Assembly (NCBI GenBank): GCA_027010905.1
Contig: JALVBA010000183.1
Span: 1 to 25,939 of the forward strand
From: Marinilabiliaceae bacterium
GTDB lineage: Bacteria > Bacteroidota > Bacteroidia > Bacteroidales > Marinilabiliaceae
Direction of reading: 5' to 3'
DNA: 25,939 bases
The notes below the pieces were generated by a model. The model searched no databases. It was not told the origin of the DNA and saw nothing but the letters and a program-made list of their open reading frames with translations. This document shows positions 8,017-14,924 of the stretch, piece after piece (within the stretch, counting starts at the first letter, position 1; each line of letters starts with the position of its first letter). Position numbers and translations under genes: made by a program.

Positions 8017-8892
8017 ATGAACAGACGTAAATTTATTAAAACCTCTTCGGTACTTCTAACGGGATCAGTTATGTTTTCGGGTTGTGGAATGGGAAAGAGC
8101 AGTGAATTGAAATTCGGATGGGTTACCGATATTCACTATGCATTGGCAAAACCTAAATTGAAAAGGTACTATGCTGAAGGTTTGATAAAGTTTAAGGAGG
8201 CAATTAGTTTGTACCGTTTGTCTGATTTGGACTTTGTTATTGAAACGGGTGATTTTAAAGATCAGGATGAAATACCGGTGCATAACAAAACATTGCAGTA
8301 TCTGCGCAGTGTTGAAGCAGAGTTTTGTAAATATGATGGAGATAGGTATCATGTTTTGGGCAATCACGATGTTGATAGCATCTCAAAGAGTGATTTTTTG
8401 AATATTGTTGAGAACACAGGGATTCCTAACGAAAGCTCTTTCTACAGTTTCCAAAGGAATGGTTTTAAATGTATTATTCTTGATGCTTGCTATCGTTCTG
8501 ACGGCATTGATTATAACAAGGGTAATTTTGAATGGACAGATTCAATTATTCCTGATGTTCAGCTTGAGTGGTTGAAAAAGGAGCTGAATAAGAGTAATAG
8601 CCCCGTTTTGATTTTTGTACATCAACTTCTCGATGGCGAGGGAGGTCACTATGTGAATAACAGCCTTCAGGTTAGAGAAATATTGGAGAAGTCGGGGAAA
8701 GTATTTGTAGTTTTCCAAGGGCATCTACACAAAGGGCAATATAATAAAATCAACAATATTCACTATATCACTGAGAAAGCATTAATTGATGGTAGCGGAG
8801 TTGAAAATAACAGTTATTGTATTGTTACGGTAAGGGGAACGGGCAAGATTGTAATTGACGGTTATCGGAAGATGAAGGATATGAAGATATAA
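8017..8892 (+). CDS. Calcineurin-like metallophosphoesterase, Tat-type lipoprotein
   Basis: A 291-residue member of the calcineurin-like phosphoesterase superfamily, which hydrolyses phosphomono- or diesters at a two-metal centre. The motifs are in order: VTDIH (Asp38, His40), ETGDF (Asp79), GNHD (115-118), VHQ (His202) and GHLH (235-238). The N-terminus MNRRKFIKTSSVLLTG has a twin-arginine-like motif followed by a lipobox ending FSGC (Cys23), so the mature protein is probably a lipoprotein outside the cytoplasm. It lies 83 nt after the Memo-AMMECR1 fusion and 14 nt before a leader frame of the radical SAM gene. A role in the AmmeMemoRadiSam system is inferred from position; the substrate is unknown. 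Start ATG 8017 keeps the full signal. Confidence 0.88.
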   Translation: MNRRKFIKTSSVLLTGSVMFSGCGMGKSSELKFGWVTDIHYALAKPKLKRYYAEGLIKFKEAISLYRLSDLDFVIETGDFKDQDEIPVHNKTLQYLRSVEAEFCKYDGDRYHVLGNHDVDSISKSDFLNIVENTGIPNESSFYSFQRNGFKCIILDACYRSDGIDYNKGNFEWTDSIIPDVQLEWLKKELNKSNSPVLIFVHQLLDGEGGHYVNNSLQVREILEKSGKVFVVFQGHLHKGQYNKINNIHYITEKALIDGSGVENNSYCIVTVRGTGKIVIDGYRKMKDMKI

Positions 8893-8906
8893 GGTTAAGG
8901 AGGCTG

Positions 8907-8966
8907 ATGTGTTTTCCGGTGGTTTGCTTCATATTATCTCAAACAGTAAAAAAACTAAGTATATGA
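8907..8966 (+). CDS. Putative 19-codon leader ORF before the radical SAM gene
   Basis: ATG 8907 follows a strong AAGGAGG (8897-8903), rare for this phylum, by 3 nt. The frame encodes MCFPVVCFILSQTVKKLSI and ends at TGA 8964-8966, which overlaps the radical SAM start (ATGA at 8963-8966). This fits a translational coupling leader. The peptide is hydrophobic with two Cys. The same SD could instead serve a GTG at 8909 that extends the radical SAM frame by 18 residues, so the call is tentative. Confidence 0.35.
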   Translation: MCFPVVCFILSQTVKKLSI

Positions 8967-9967
8967 TACCTGCTAAATATTTTGTTGAAACGCCCAAAGG
9001 CGTAAAGTGTAAGCTTTGCCCCACCGCATGTACCCTTAAAGAGGGGGAGATTGGCGATTGTCGTACACGCAAAAATGTTGATGGAGTACTATACTCCCTT
9101 GCTTATGGTAATCCTTGCGCTATCCATATCGATCCGATAGAGAAGAAGCCGCTGAACCATTTTTTGCCGGGATCTCGCTCTCTCTCCATCGCTACTGCCG
9201 GATGCAACCTTGCCTGTCTGAATTGTCAGAACTGGCAGATTTCACAAAAGAGTCCGGAGGAGACAAACAACTACGACCTGAAGCCGGGAAGTGTTGTTGA
9301 TATGGCTGTTGAGAAGAAGTGTAAGTCGATAGCCTACACCTATACCGAACCGATTGTATATTATGAATATACATACGATACAGCAAAAATAGCTAAAGAG
9401 GCCGGGATTAAAAATGTGATGGTCTCGGCCGGATATATTGAAGAGCGCCCGTTAAAAGAGTTATGCCCGGTGATAGATGCTGCAAATATCGATTTGAAAA
9501 GTTTTAGTAATGAGATATATGAGATGCTGAATGCGGGAAGTCTGGATCCCGTACTACGAACACTCAAAATAATGAAGGATGAAGGTGTGTGGCTGGAGAT
9601 AACAAATCTGATTGTTCCCGACTGGAGTGATGATATGGATCTGGTTAAAAAGATGTGCGACTGGCTTTATGATAATGGCTTCGAAAATACACCTCTGCAT
9701 TTTAGCCGCTTTACGCCCATTTACAAACTAAAGCGCCTTCCTGCTACTCCTTTTGATGTGCTTGACAAAGCACATGGTATTGCCCGCTCTGCCGGATTGA
9801 AGTTTGTTTACATTGGTAATGTTCTCGGTCATACTGCTCAGGATACGTTCTGTCCTAAGTGTGAAAAGAGACTTATCGACCGTCAGGGATATCGCTTGGG
9901 GGATGTTCACATTAAAGATAGCAAGTGCGAGTATTGTGGTGAGCAGATTGCCGGAGTATGGAAATGA
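8963..9967 (+). CDS. AmmeMemoRadiSam system radical SAM protein
   Basis: A 334-residue radical SAM protein from ATG 8963. The cluster-binding motif is CNLACLNC (Cys81, Cys85, Cys88), within TAGCNLACLNCQNWQIS; these three Cys should hold the 4Fe-4S cluster that cleaves SAM. Upstream Cys16, Cys19, Cys23 and Cys33 (CKLCPTAC...GDC) form the second Cys set typical of this family. The C-terminus has a zinc-ribbon-like pair, CPKC and CEYCG. No signal peptide is present, so it is cytosolic. The family is found with Memo and AMMECR1 proteins, as here; its substrate and product are unknown. The frame can be extended to a GTG at 8909, but family members begin close to the chosen start (MIPAKYFVETPKGVKCKLC). 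Confidence 0.93.
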   Translation: MIPAKYFVETPKGVKCKLCPTACTLKEGEIGDCRTRKNVDGVLYSLAYGNPCAIHIDPIEKKPLNHFLPGSRSLSIATAGCNLACLNCQNWQISQKSPEETNNYDLKPGSVVDMAVEKKCKSIAYTYTEPIVYYEYTYDTAKIAKEAGIKNVMVSAGYIEERPLKELCPVIDAANIDLKSFSNEIYEMLNAGSLDPVLRTLKIMKDEGVWLEITNLIVPDWSDDMDLVKKMCDWLYDNGFENTPLHFSRFTPIYKLKRLPATPFDVLDKAHGIARSAGLKFVYIGNVLGHTAQDTFCPKCEKRLIDRQGYRLGDVHIKDSKCEYCGEQIAGVWK

Positions 9968-10033
9968 AAAGGGATATTACCAAAAAGTTTTAATTGTATG
10001 GTGTAGGAACATCAAAAAACCAAAAAAATAATT

Positions 10034-13000
10034 TTACCGCACCACCACTCTCTTTCCATTTACTATCCAGTACATTCCGGGAATAATCAGAAGTGACAGA
10101 AACAGGGAGAGGCTCATACCGCCAATCATTGATATTGCCAGAGGGCGGAGCATCTCGGCACCTTCACCTATTCCGTATGCCAGTGGCAGGAATCCGAAGA
10201 TTGTTGAGAACATTGTCATTAGTATTGGGCGCATACGTACGCGACCGGCCATTAGCAGAGCCTCTTTCACATCACTGTTCTCCTGAAGGTACTTTTCGGT
10301 GTAGTCAATCATTAGGATACCGTTATTCACCACAACACCCACAATCATTATCATCCCCATGAATGCAGAGATATCTAAAGGGATATCCACAATCTGAAGC
10401 ATCAGAAACACTCCGGAGACCGAAAGAACAGTTCCCAACAGTATTACTCCGGCCGTACGGAACGACTTAAATTCAAACAACAGAATAGCAAATACCAGCA
10501 GTACACCAAAGGCCAGGATAAACATCAACTCACTAAACGCACGTTGCTGACTTTTGTACTGCCCGCCAATCTCAACAGTTACCCCCGGAGGTAATGGAAT
10601 ATTGGAAAGCATCTGTTTAACATCAGTGATTACCTCACTTAACGGTCTGCCTGAGATGTGACTCTTCACATTTACTACCTGACTAAGATTTTCATGCTCA
10701 ATGTCTGTCTTGCCCGGTACTTTGTACACATCGGCAATCTCATTCAGTAGTAATACCCTGTTGATAGATGCGAGATAGAGAGGCATTTGCAGAATCTTCT
10801 CAAGGTGATTGAAATCACGCTTGGCATATCGCACCCTGACCGGGATAATCTTTAAACCCTCCATTAGAGTGGTTACGTCATTGCCCCATAAAGCCATATG
10901 AACAGCGTCACTAATCTCTTTCACGGTTAGTCCGTAGCGGCTTGCAGCTTCTCTTTTAACACGTACCATAAGCTCTGGTTCGCCGGGTGAGAACCCTCTA
11001 TAAACATCAACAGCACCATCGACATTTTCAAGCGAATCGGCAATCTGAGTAGCAATCCCCTGAATTTTTGCCATCTTCTCCCCAAACACCTTAATTACTA
11101 CAGGAGCAATTTCTCCACTCAGGTCATTCAGCCTGTCGGGTAGCACCTGAAACAGTTCAGGCTCAAGCCTCGGTTCATTGGCCTCATCAAAAGCCCTTAG
11201 TTGGTCCATAATCTCAAATGAAGAACGCTTATGCCCCTGCTTTAGCTGAATAACAAAGTCACCATCGTTGGCATGAGTACGCGGATGAGCCAGACTACGG
11301 CCAGTACGCAGAGAGTATCCCTCAACCTCAGGAATAGTCATCACATACTCAGCAATACTCTTAAGCATAGTTTTTGTTCCTTCAACAGAGCTTCCCGGAG
11401 GAGCCATGTAGTCGTGAACGATTGTGCCTTCGTCCCACTCAGGTAGAAATCCGCTAGGAATCCTCAGGTAGGAAAAGATAGTTACAGAGACAAAAATAAT
11501 CACCAACAATACGGTTATCAGTGGTCTTTTAATCAACCCCTTTAGTGCCCATTGCTGTGCAGAAATAATCTTCGGCATTACCAAACCGGGCTTTTTCTTT
11601 TTTGTTGATATGAATACCGATGCCAGTGCAGGCGTGAGAAAAACGGCAAGCAGCATCGATACAACAATTGCTATAGATAGCGTTGAAGCAAGAGCGTTAA
11701 AGAATATTCCCGGAACGCCGGCGAGAAAAACCAACGGAACAAAAACCACCAGAGTTGTAAGGGTAGCCCCAAGCAGAGGAGGAATTATCTCACCGGTAGC
11801 AGTTATCACAGCCTCCTTTTTAGGATACCCCTTCTCCATGTATCTCTCAATATTTTCAACAACAACAATGGCATTGTCAACCAGAATACCGATGGCAGCA
11901 GCCAGTCCTCCGAGGCTCATCATATTAAGGTTCATACCCGAGAGGTTGATGAAGATAAATGATATCAGCAGGGCAACAGGAAGAATCATTGCCGTTACCA
12001 GAGTTATTCTCAGCCTACGAAGGAACAGTAACAGAATTAATACTGTAAGCAGAGCTCCAATCAGTATTGCATCGGCAACACTTTTTATTGAACCTCGAAT
12101 AAAGTTGGTCATGTCGTACCACTTATTCACCTTTACATCCTTCGAAAATCCTGTCTCCAGCTCTTTCCACCTGCGGTCAACTTCCTGCATTATCGAAACA
12201 GCATTTGTTCCGGGCTGCTTAATCACGGTAATTAACATGGCCGGCTTCAGATTACTTTCGCATGCAATGAATGTCTCCTGTAAAGCAGGTTCAATATCTG
12301 CAACCTCCGACAAAAATACGGGAGTAGCACCATTTCGTGCAACAATGGTTTTACCAATATCTTCAATATTCAGAAATCTGTTATCGGCAATATTAAGGTA
12401 TAGCTTATTCTCTTCATTAAGTCGGCCAACATACTGCAGATCGTTTGACTGCCGTATCTTCTCTTCTATCTGTTTATAGTCTATTTGCAGAGCAGCCAGT
12501 TTTTCGGGCTTAAGGTTTACACGGTACTCACGCTGATTTCCTCCCATCACCTCGATATTGTAGACACCGGGAATACTTGCCAGACGCGGACGAATAGTGT
12601 AGATAGCCAAATCACGCAACTCTTCAAGACTCCTTCTGTCAGACGACAGACTGTAGCCGGCAACCGGATAGGTGCTGGTTGTGAAACGGCGCACCTCTAA
12701 CTGAATACCCGGAGGTAGAGTGTGTTGGATTCCACTCACCTGAGCCTGTACCAACTGGTAGGCCTTGAACATATCGGTATCCCACTGAAAATCGATATTC
12801 ACCTCTACCGACCCTCTGCTTATTGATGCGCGAACACCCCTTACGTCTTCAACCATCATTGCAGCCTCTTCAATAGGTTTAGCAACCTCCATCTCCATCT
12901 CTTTCAGCGGAGCAAGACCATAATCAACCATTACTGCAATACGGGGAAAAGCAGCATCAGGAAAAACACCCTGCGGGATTCTGTCCATGGTGTAATAACC

Positions 13001-13141
13001 AACAGCAGAAAGCAACAGCGCCATAAAAATTATAGCACGCTTGTTCTCTACGGCAAACCGTGATAAAAGCCCCCCTCTATCCCCCCTAAGGGGGGAAGTA
13101 TTGGAATTATTATATTTCCTTTGTTCAATCATCTTTGACAT
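10034..13141 (-). CDS. RND-family efflux pump (inner-membrane subunit)
   Basis: A 1035-residue resistance-nodulation-division transporter of normal length. It pumps substrates from the periplasm or inner membrane through an adaptor and a TolC-type channel, driven by protons. TM1 is near residues 34-50, followed by the first periplasmic domain (IPQGVFPDAAFPRIAV), TM2-6 with GILVDNAIVVVENIERY (the Asp proton-relay helix), a second periplasmic half and TM7-12 (GVVVNNGILMIDY). The overall pattern resembles the HAE/CzcA-like group; the substrate cannot be predicted. The first 25 residues contain TSPLRGDRGG, which is encoded by a GC-rich palindrome (13069-13100) that seems inserted into the 5' end; normal homology starts at LLSRFAVENK. 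Adaptor and channel genes lie upstream on the same strand, separated by the DUF559 unit. Confidence 0.95.
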   Translation of the reverse strand: MSKMIEQRKYNNSNTSPLRGDRGGLLSRFAVENKRAIIFMALLLSAVGYYTMDRIPQGVFPDAAFPRIAVMVDYGLAPLKEMEMEVAKPIEEAAMMVEDVRGVRASISRGSVEVNIDFQWDTDMFKAYQLVQAQVSGIQHTLPPGIQLEVRRFTTSTYPVAGYSLSSDRRSLEELRDLAIYTIRPRLASIPGVYNIEVMGGNQREYRVNLKPEKLAALQIDYKQIEEKIRQSNDLQYVGRLNEENKLYLNIADNRFLNIEDIGKTIVARNGATPVFLSEVADIEPALQETFIACESNLKPAMLITVIKQPGTNAVSIMQEVDRRWKELETGFSKDVKVNKWYDMTNFIRGSIKSVADAILIGALLTVLILLLFLRRLRITLVTAMILPVALLISFIFINLSGMNLNMMSLGGLAAAIGILVDNAIVVVENIERYMEKGYPKKEAVITATGEIIPPLLGATLTTLVVFVPLVFLAGVPGIFFNALASTLSIAIVVSMLLAVFLTPALASVFISTKKKKPGLVMPKIISAQQWALKGLIKRPLITVLLVIIFVSVTIFSYLRIPSGFLPEWDEGTIVHDYMAPPGSSVEGTKTMLKSIAEYVMTIPEVEGYSLRTGRSLAHPRTHANDGDFVIQLKQGHKRSSFEIMDQLRAFDEANEPRLEPELFQVLPDRLNDLSGEIAPVVIKVFGEKMAKIQGIATQIADSLENVDGAVDVYRGFSPGEPELMVRVKREAASRYGLTVKEISDAVHMALWGNDVTTLMEGLKIIPVRVRYAKRDFNHLEKILQMPLYLASINRVLLLNEIADVYKVPGKTDIEHENLSQVVNVKSHISGRPLSEVITDVKQMLSNIPLPPGVTVEIGGQYKSQQRAFSELMFILAFGVLLVFAILLFEFKSFRTAGVILLGTVLSVSGVFLMLQIVDIPLDISAFMGMIMIVGVVVNNGILMIDYTEKYLQENSDVKEALLMAGRVRMRPILMTMFSTIFGFLPLAYGIGEGAEMLRPLAISMIGGMSLSLFLSLLIIPGMYWIVNGKRVVVR
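13069..13100. repeat. GC-rich palindrome (REP family 2), copy 1, inside the RND gene
   Basis: A run of C, a 4-5 nt AT-containing spacer, then CCCCCC TAA GGGGGG (13081-13095). It encodes TSPLRGDRGG near the pump N-terminus. A closely similar copy lies at 14733-14765 in the adaptor gene, same orientation. The G/C runs contrast with the moderate base composition around them. Confidence 0.75.
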
Positions 13142-13179
13142 ATATAAATTACTATGACATCACTGTTTTTACCTCACTA

Positions 13180-13289
13180 CACCTCACCCCTGCCCTCTCC
13201 TCGCAGGAGAGGGAGGAATACACAATATCACATTTATCCCCCTTCTCCTGCGATGAGAAGGGGTTAGAGGATGAGGTCATTCCTCAACC
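13180..13289. repeat. 110-bp double-hairpin repeat, copy A (REPIN-like)
   Basis: Copy A of a direct repeat whose copy B is at 13711-13820; 103 of 110 bases agree. It holds two hairpins: CCCTCTCCT/AGGAGAGGG with a 3-nt loop (13193-13213) and CCCCTTCTC/GAGAAGGGG with a 7-nt loop (13239-13263). The two ends also pair roughly (ACCTCA at the left, TGAGGT at the right), so the unit is two REP-like halves facing each other. It carries the last codons and stop of the DUF559 gene. Confidence 0.9.
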
Positions 13290-13713
13290 TCTCACAATTC
13301 ACTCTAATTTCCTCAATCACGCTGTTCAATTTATTCTCCACCTCATCGTTTTTGAACCTAATTACTGATATTCTGAAATCTCCCATTTCTGCATCTCTCC
13401 CAATATCATACTCTTTCTGCTTTTTATGTATCTCTCCATCTACTTCAATCACTAACTTTTTCTCATGACAGTAAAAATCAGCGATAAAAATATCAATGGG
13501 GTGTTGGCGTCGAAATTTACAATTTGATATTTTCCTATTTCGTAATTCATTCCAAAGTATTCTTTCAGTTTCAGTCATGTTTTTCCTCAACTCTCTGGCA
13601 TAAGTACAAATCTGCGGACTTGCTCCATAAAATAAATTTTCGAAATGATATTCTGACATCAAAACATTGATATTTTTTTTATTTTCATTCTTTACCATTA
13701 TCCTTGTTTTCAC
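13264..13713 (-). CDS. DUF559 (Vsr-like endonuclease fold) protein inside a repeat-bounded unit
   Basis: A protein of up to 149 residues with the DUF559 pattern, a PD-(D/E)XK/Vsr-like nuclease fold. TYARELRKNMTETE and LWNELRNRK (37-61) are the usual N-terminal helices; FRRQHPI (67-73), IADFYC (Asp79) and LVIEVDGEIH (Glu90, Asp92) form the predicted metal-binding core, all intact. Family activity is not well established; DNA cleavage is inferred from the fold. The frame opens with GTG at 13713 inside repeat B; ATG at 13698 or 13659 are more likely starts, the last leaving the conserved part complete. The last eight residues and the TAA come from repeat A. It sits between adaptor and pump of an efflux operon to which it has no evident functional tie. 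Its AT-rich, Lys-rich composition differs from both flanks. Confidence 0.85.
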   Translation of the reverse strand: MKTRIMVKNENKKNINVLMSEYHFENLFYGASPQICTYARELRKNMTETERILWNELRNRKISNCKFRRQHPIDIFIADFYCHEKKLVIEVDGEIHKKQKEYDIGRDAEMGDFRISVIRFKNDEVENKLNSVIEEIRVNCERLRNDLIL

Positions 13714-13820
13714 CTCACCCCAGCCCTCTCCTCACAGGAGAGGGAGGAATACACAGTACCGGATTTATCCCCCTTCTCCTGCGATGAGAAGGGGTTAGGG
13801 GATGAGGTCATTCCTCAACC
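13711..13820. repeat. 110-bp double-hairpin repeat, copy B (REPIN-like)
   Basis: Second copy of the repeat at 13180-13289, offset 531 bp, same orientation, seven mismatches. Hairpins lie at 13724-13744 and 13770-13794. It contains the last three codons and the stop of the adaptor gene (TGA at 13808-13810), so the present end of that protein (VEE) derives from the repeat. Confidence 0.9.
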
Positions 13821-14803
13821 TTCACCTCCATACCATCAATTAGTGAATATGCTTTTTCAACAGCTACCTTTTCGCCCTGATTCAAACCACTTAGCACCTC
13901 AACAAAATCATCGTGAAGGATACCTGCCTCTATCAATCGCTTCTCAACTACATCTCCCTCTTTCAGAACAAACACACTAAATAAACCCTCCTCATTCAAC
14001 AGGGCAGAGCGAGGAATAACAAGTGCATCCTTATGCACATTTCCAGGGTAATTTAGTTTAACAATCATCCCCGGCTTATACTCTCCCCTTCTATTATTTA
14101 GTTCTAAACGTACAGGGACTGTGTTCTTTCCCATATCCATTTCACCCCCAATAGCTTCAATTCTCAAAGTTATCGGTTCGTGGTTGTAATCAACGAATGA
14201 AACGACAAGACTCTTTCTCTTGTTTACATCGCTCAGATATTTCAAAGGAATATTACCATAAACATCGAGCACATTTAGCCGGCCAATATGCACAATACTC
14301 TCACCCTTCTGAACCACATCGCCTGTATGCTTGTTCACCTCCAAAACAACACCATCAATGGAGCTGAAAAGGGGAACCTCCTTAATCTCATTATTCACCA
14401 TCTCCCTCTTACTCTCATCAATTCGATCCATCATCTGCAACAGAGCTTCACGCATGGGAGGAGTGATTACCCCGAGTTTCTCTCCTTTACGAACCCTATC
14501 ACCCATAAGCAGAGTAAACTCCGAAAGACGGCCATCAAACTGTGATGCCAGATGAGCATCGCGCCGTAATTTCACATCGCCGTAAAACCAAATTGTATCA
14601 CTCATATCCTGCCGTGTAACTTCTGCAACAGATATCTTCACCACAGGAATTTTTATCGACTCTTCTTTTTCTCCTTTTGGAGTTGAGCAGGAACTCAACA
14701 TGACAATGCCAAGAAGCATAAAAGGAAGAAAAGCCCCCCTCATTCCCCCCGAAAGGGGGGAGGTAAAGTATTTACACAATTTGATTCTAAACATTTCAAT
14801 CAT
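13808..14803 (-). CDS. RND efflux periplasmic adaptor (membrane fusion protein), lipoprotein
   Basis: A 331-residue adaptor that links the RND pump to the outer-membrane channel. A lipoprotein signal ends at MLSSC (Cys39 in the long form). The body has the family order: a beta-barrel/lipoyl entry (VWFYGD-like DTIWFYGDVKLR, GRLSEFTLLMGDRVRKGEKL), a short helical hairpin (LLQMMDRIDESKREMV), the second lipoyl half (IDGVVLEVNKHTGDVVQKGE), a beta-barrel domain (VPVRLELNN, KPGMIVKLNY) and a membrane-proximal domain to the end. The first 20 residues of the long form include TSPLSGGMRG, encoded by a GC-rich palindrome at 14733-14765; ATG 14743, inside that palindrome, would start a normal lipoprotein signal (MRGAFLPFMLLGIVMLSSC) and is a good alternative start. 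It lies downstream of the TolC-like gene. Confidence 0.92.
   Translation of the reverse strand: MIEMFRIKLCKYFTSPLSGGMRGAFLPFMLLGIVMLSSCSTPKGEKEESIKIPVVKISVAEVTRQDMSDTIWFYGDVKLRRDAHLASQFDGRLSEFTLLMGDRVRKGEKLGVITPPMREALLQMMDRIDESKREMVNNEIKEVPLFSSIDGVVLEVNKHTGDVVQKGESIVHIGRLNVLDVYGNIPLKYLSDVNKRKSLVVSFVDYNHEPITLRIEAIGGEMDMGKNTVPVRLELNNRRGEYKPGMIVKLNYPGNVHKDALVIPRSALLNEEGLFSVFVLKEGDVVEKRLIEAGILHDDFVEVLSGLNQGEKVAVEKAYSLIDGMEVKVEE
14733..14765. repeat. GC-rich palindrome (REP family 2), copy 2, inside the adaptor gene
   Basis: A C run, CATT, then CCCCCC GAAA GGGGGG (14745-14760). It matches the copy at 13069-13100 in sequence, orientation and placement at a 5' coding end. It contains a candidate start codon for the adaptor (ATG 14743-14741). 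Confidence 0.75.
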
Positions 14804-14924
14804 AACTAAAATATTTTTAAATGAAAGTAAAAAACACTTTTACCTTATTATATATCTCTTTTAATTCTGCTATTTATTTCCTCCAAAAGTCTTCTGAAAA
14901 GAACTTTCCTAAATGCTATTAAAA

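Noticed and set aside
11610..12479. Long plus-strand open frame (289 codons) opposite the RND pump gene
   Set aside because: It lies wholly antisense to a well-supported transporter and is rich in Ser/Ile/Arg with no domain; a typical shadow of a membrane-protein gene.
13135..13368. Plus-strand frame reading LTPALSSQEREE across repeat A
   Set aside because: This text is the translation of the palindromic repeat, often misannotated as protein; the frame is antisense to the DUF559 gene end.
13180..13820. Ordinary insertion sequence
   Set aside because: No transposase of a known type and no target-site duplication; the repeats are 110-bp direct copies with internal hairpins, unlike terminal inverted repeats.
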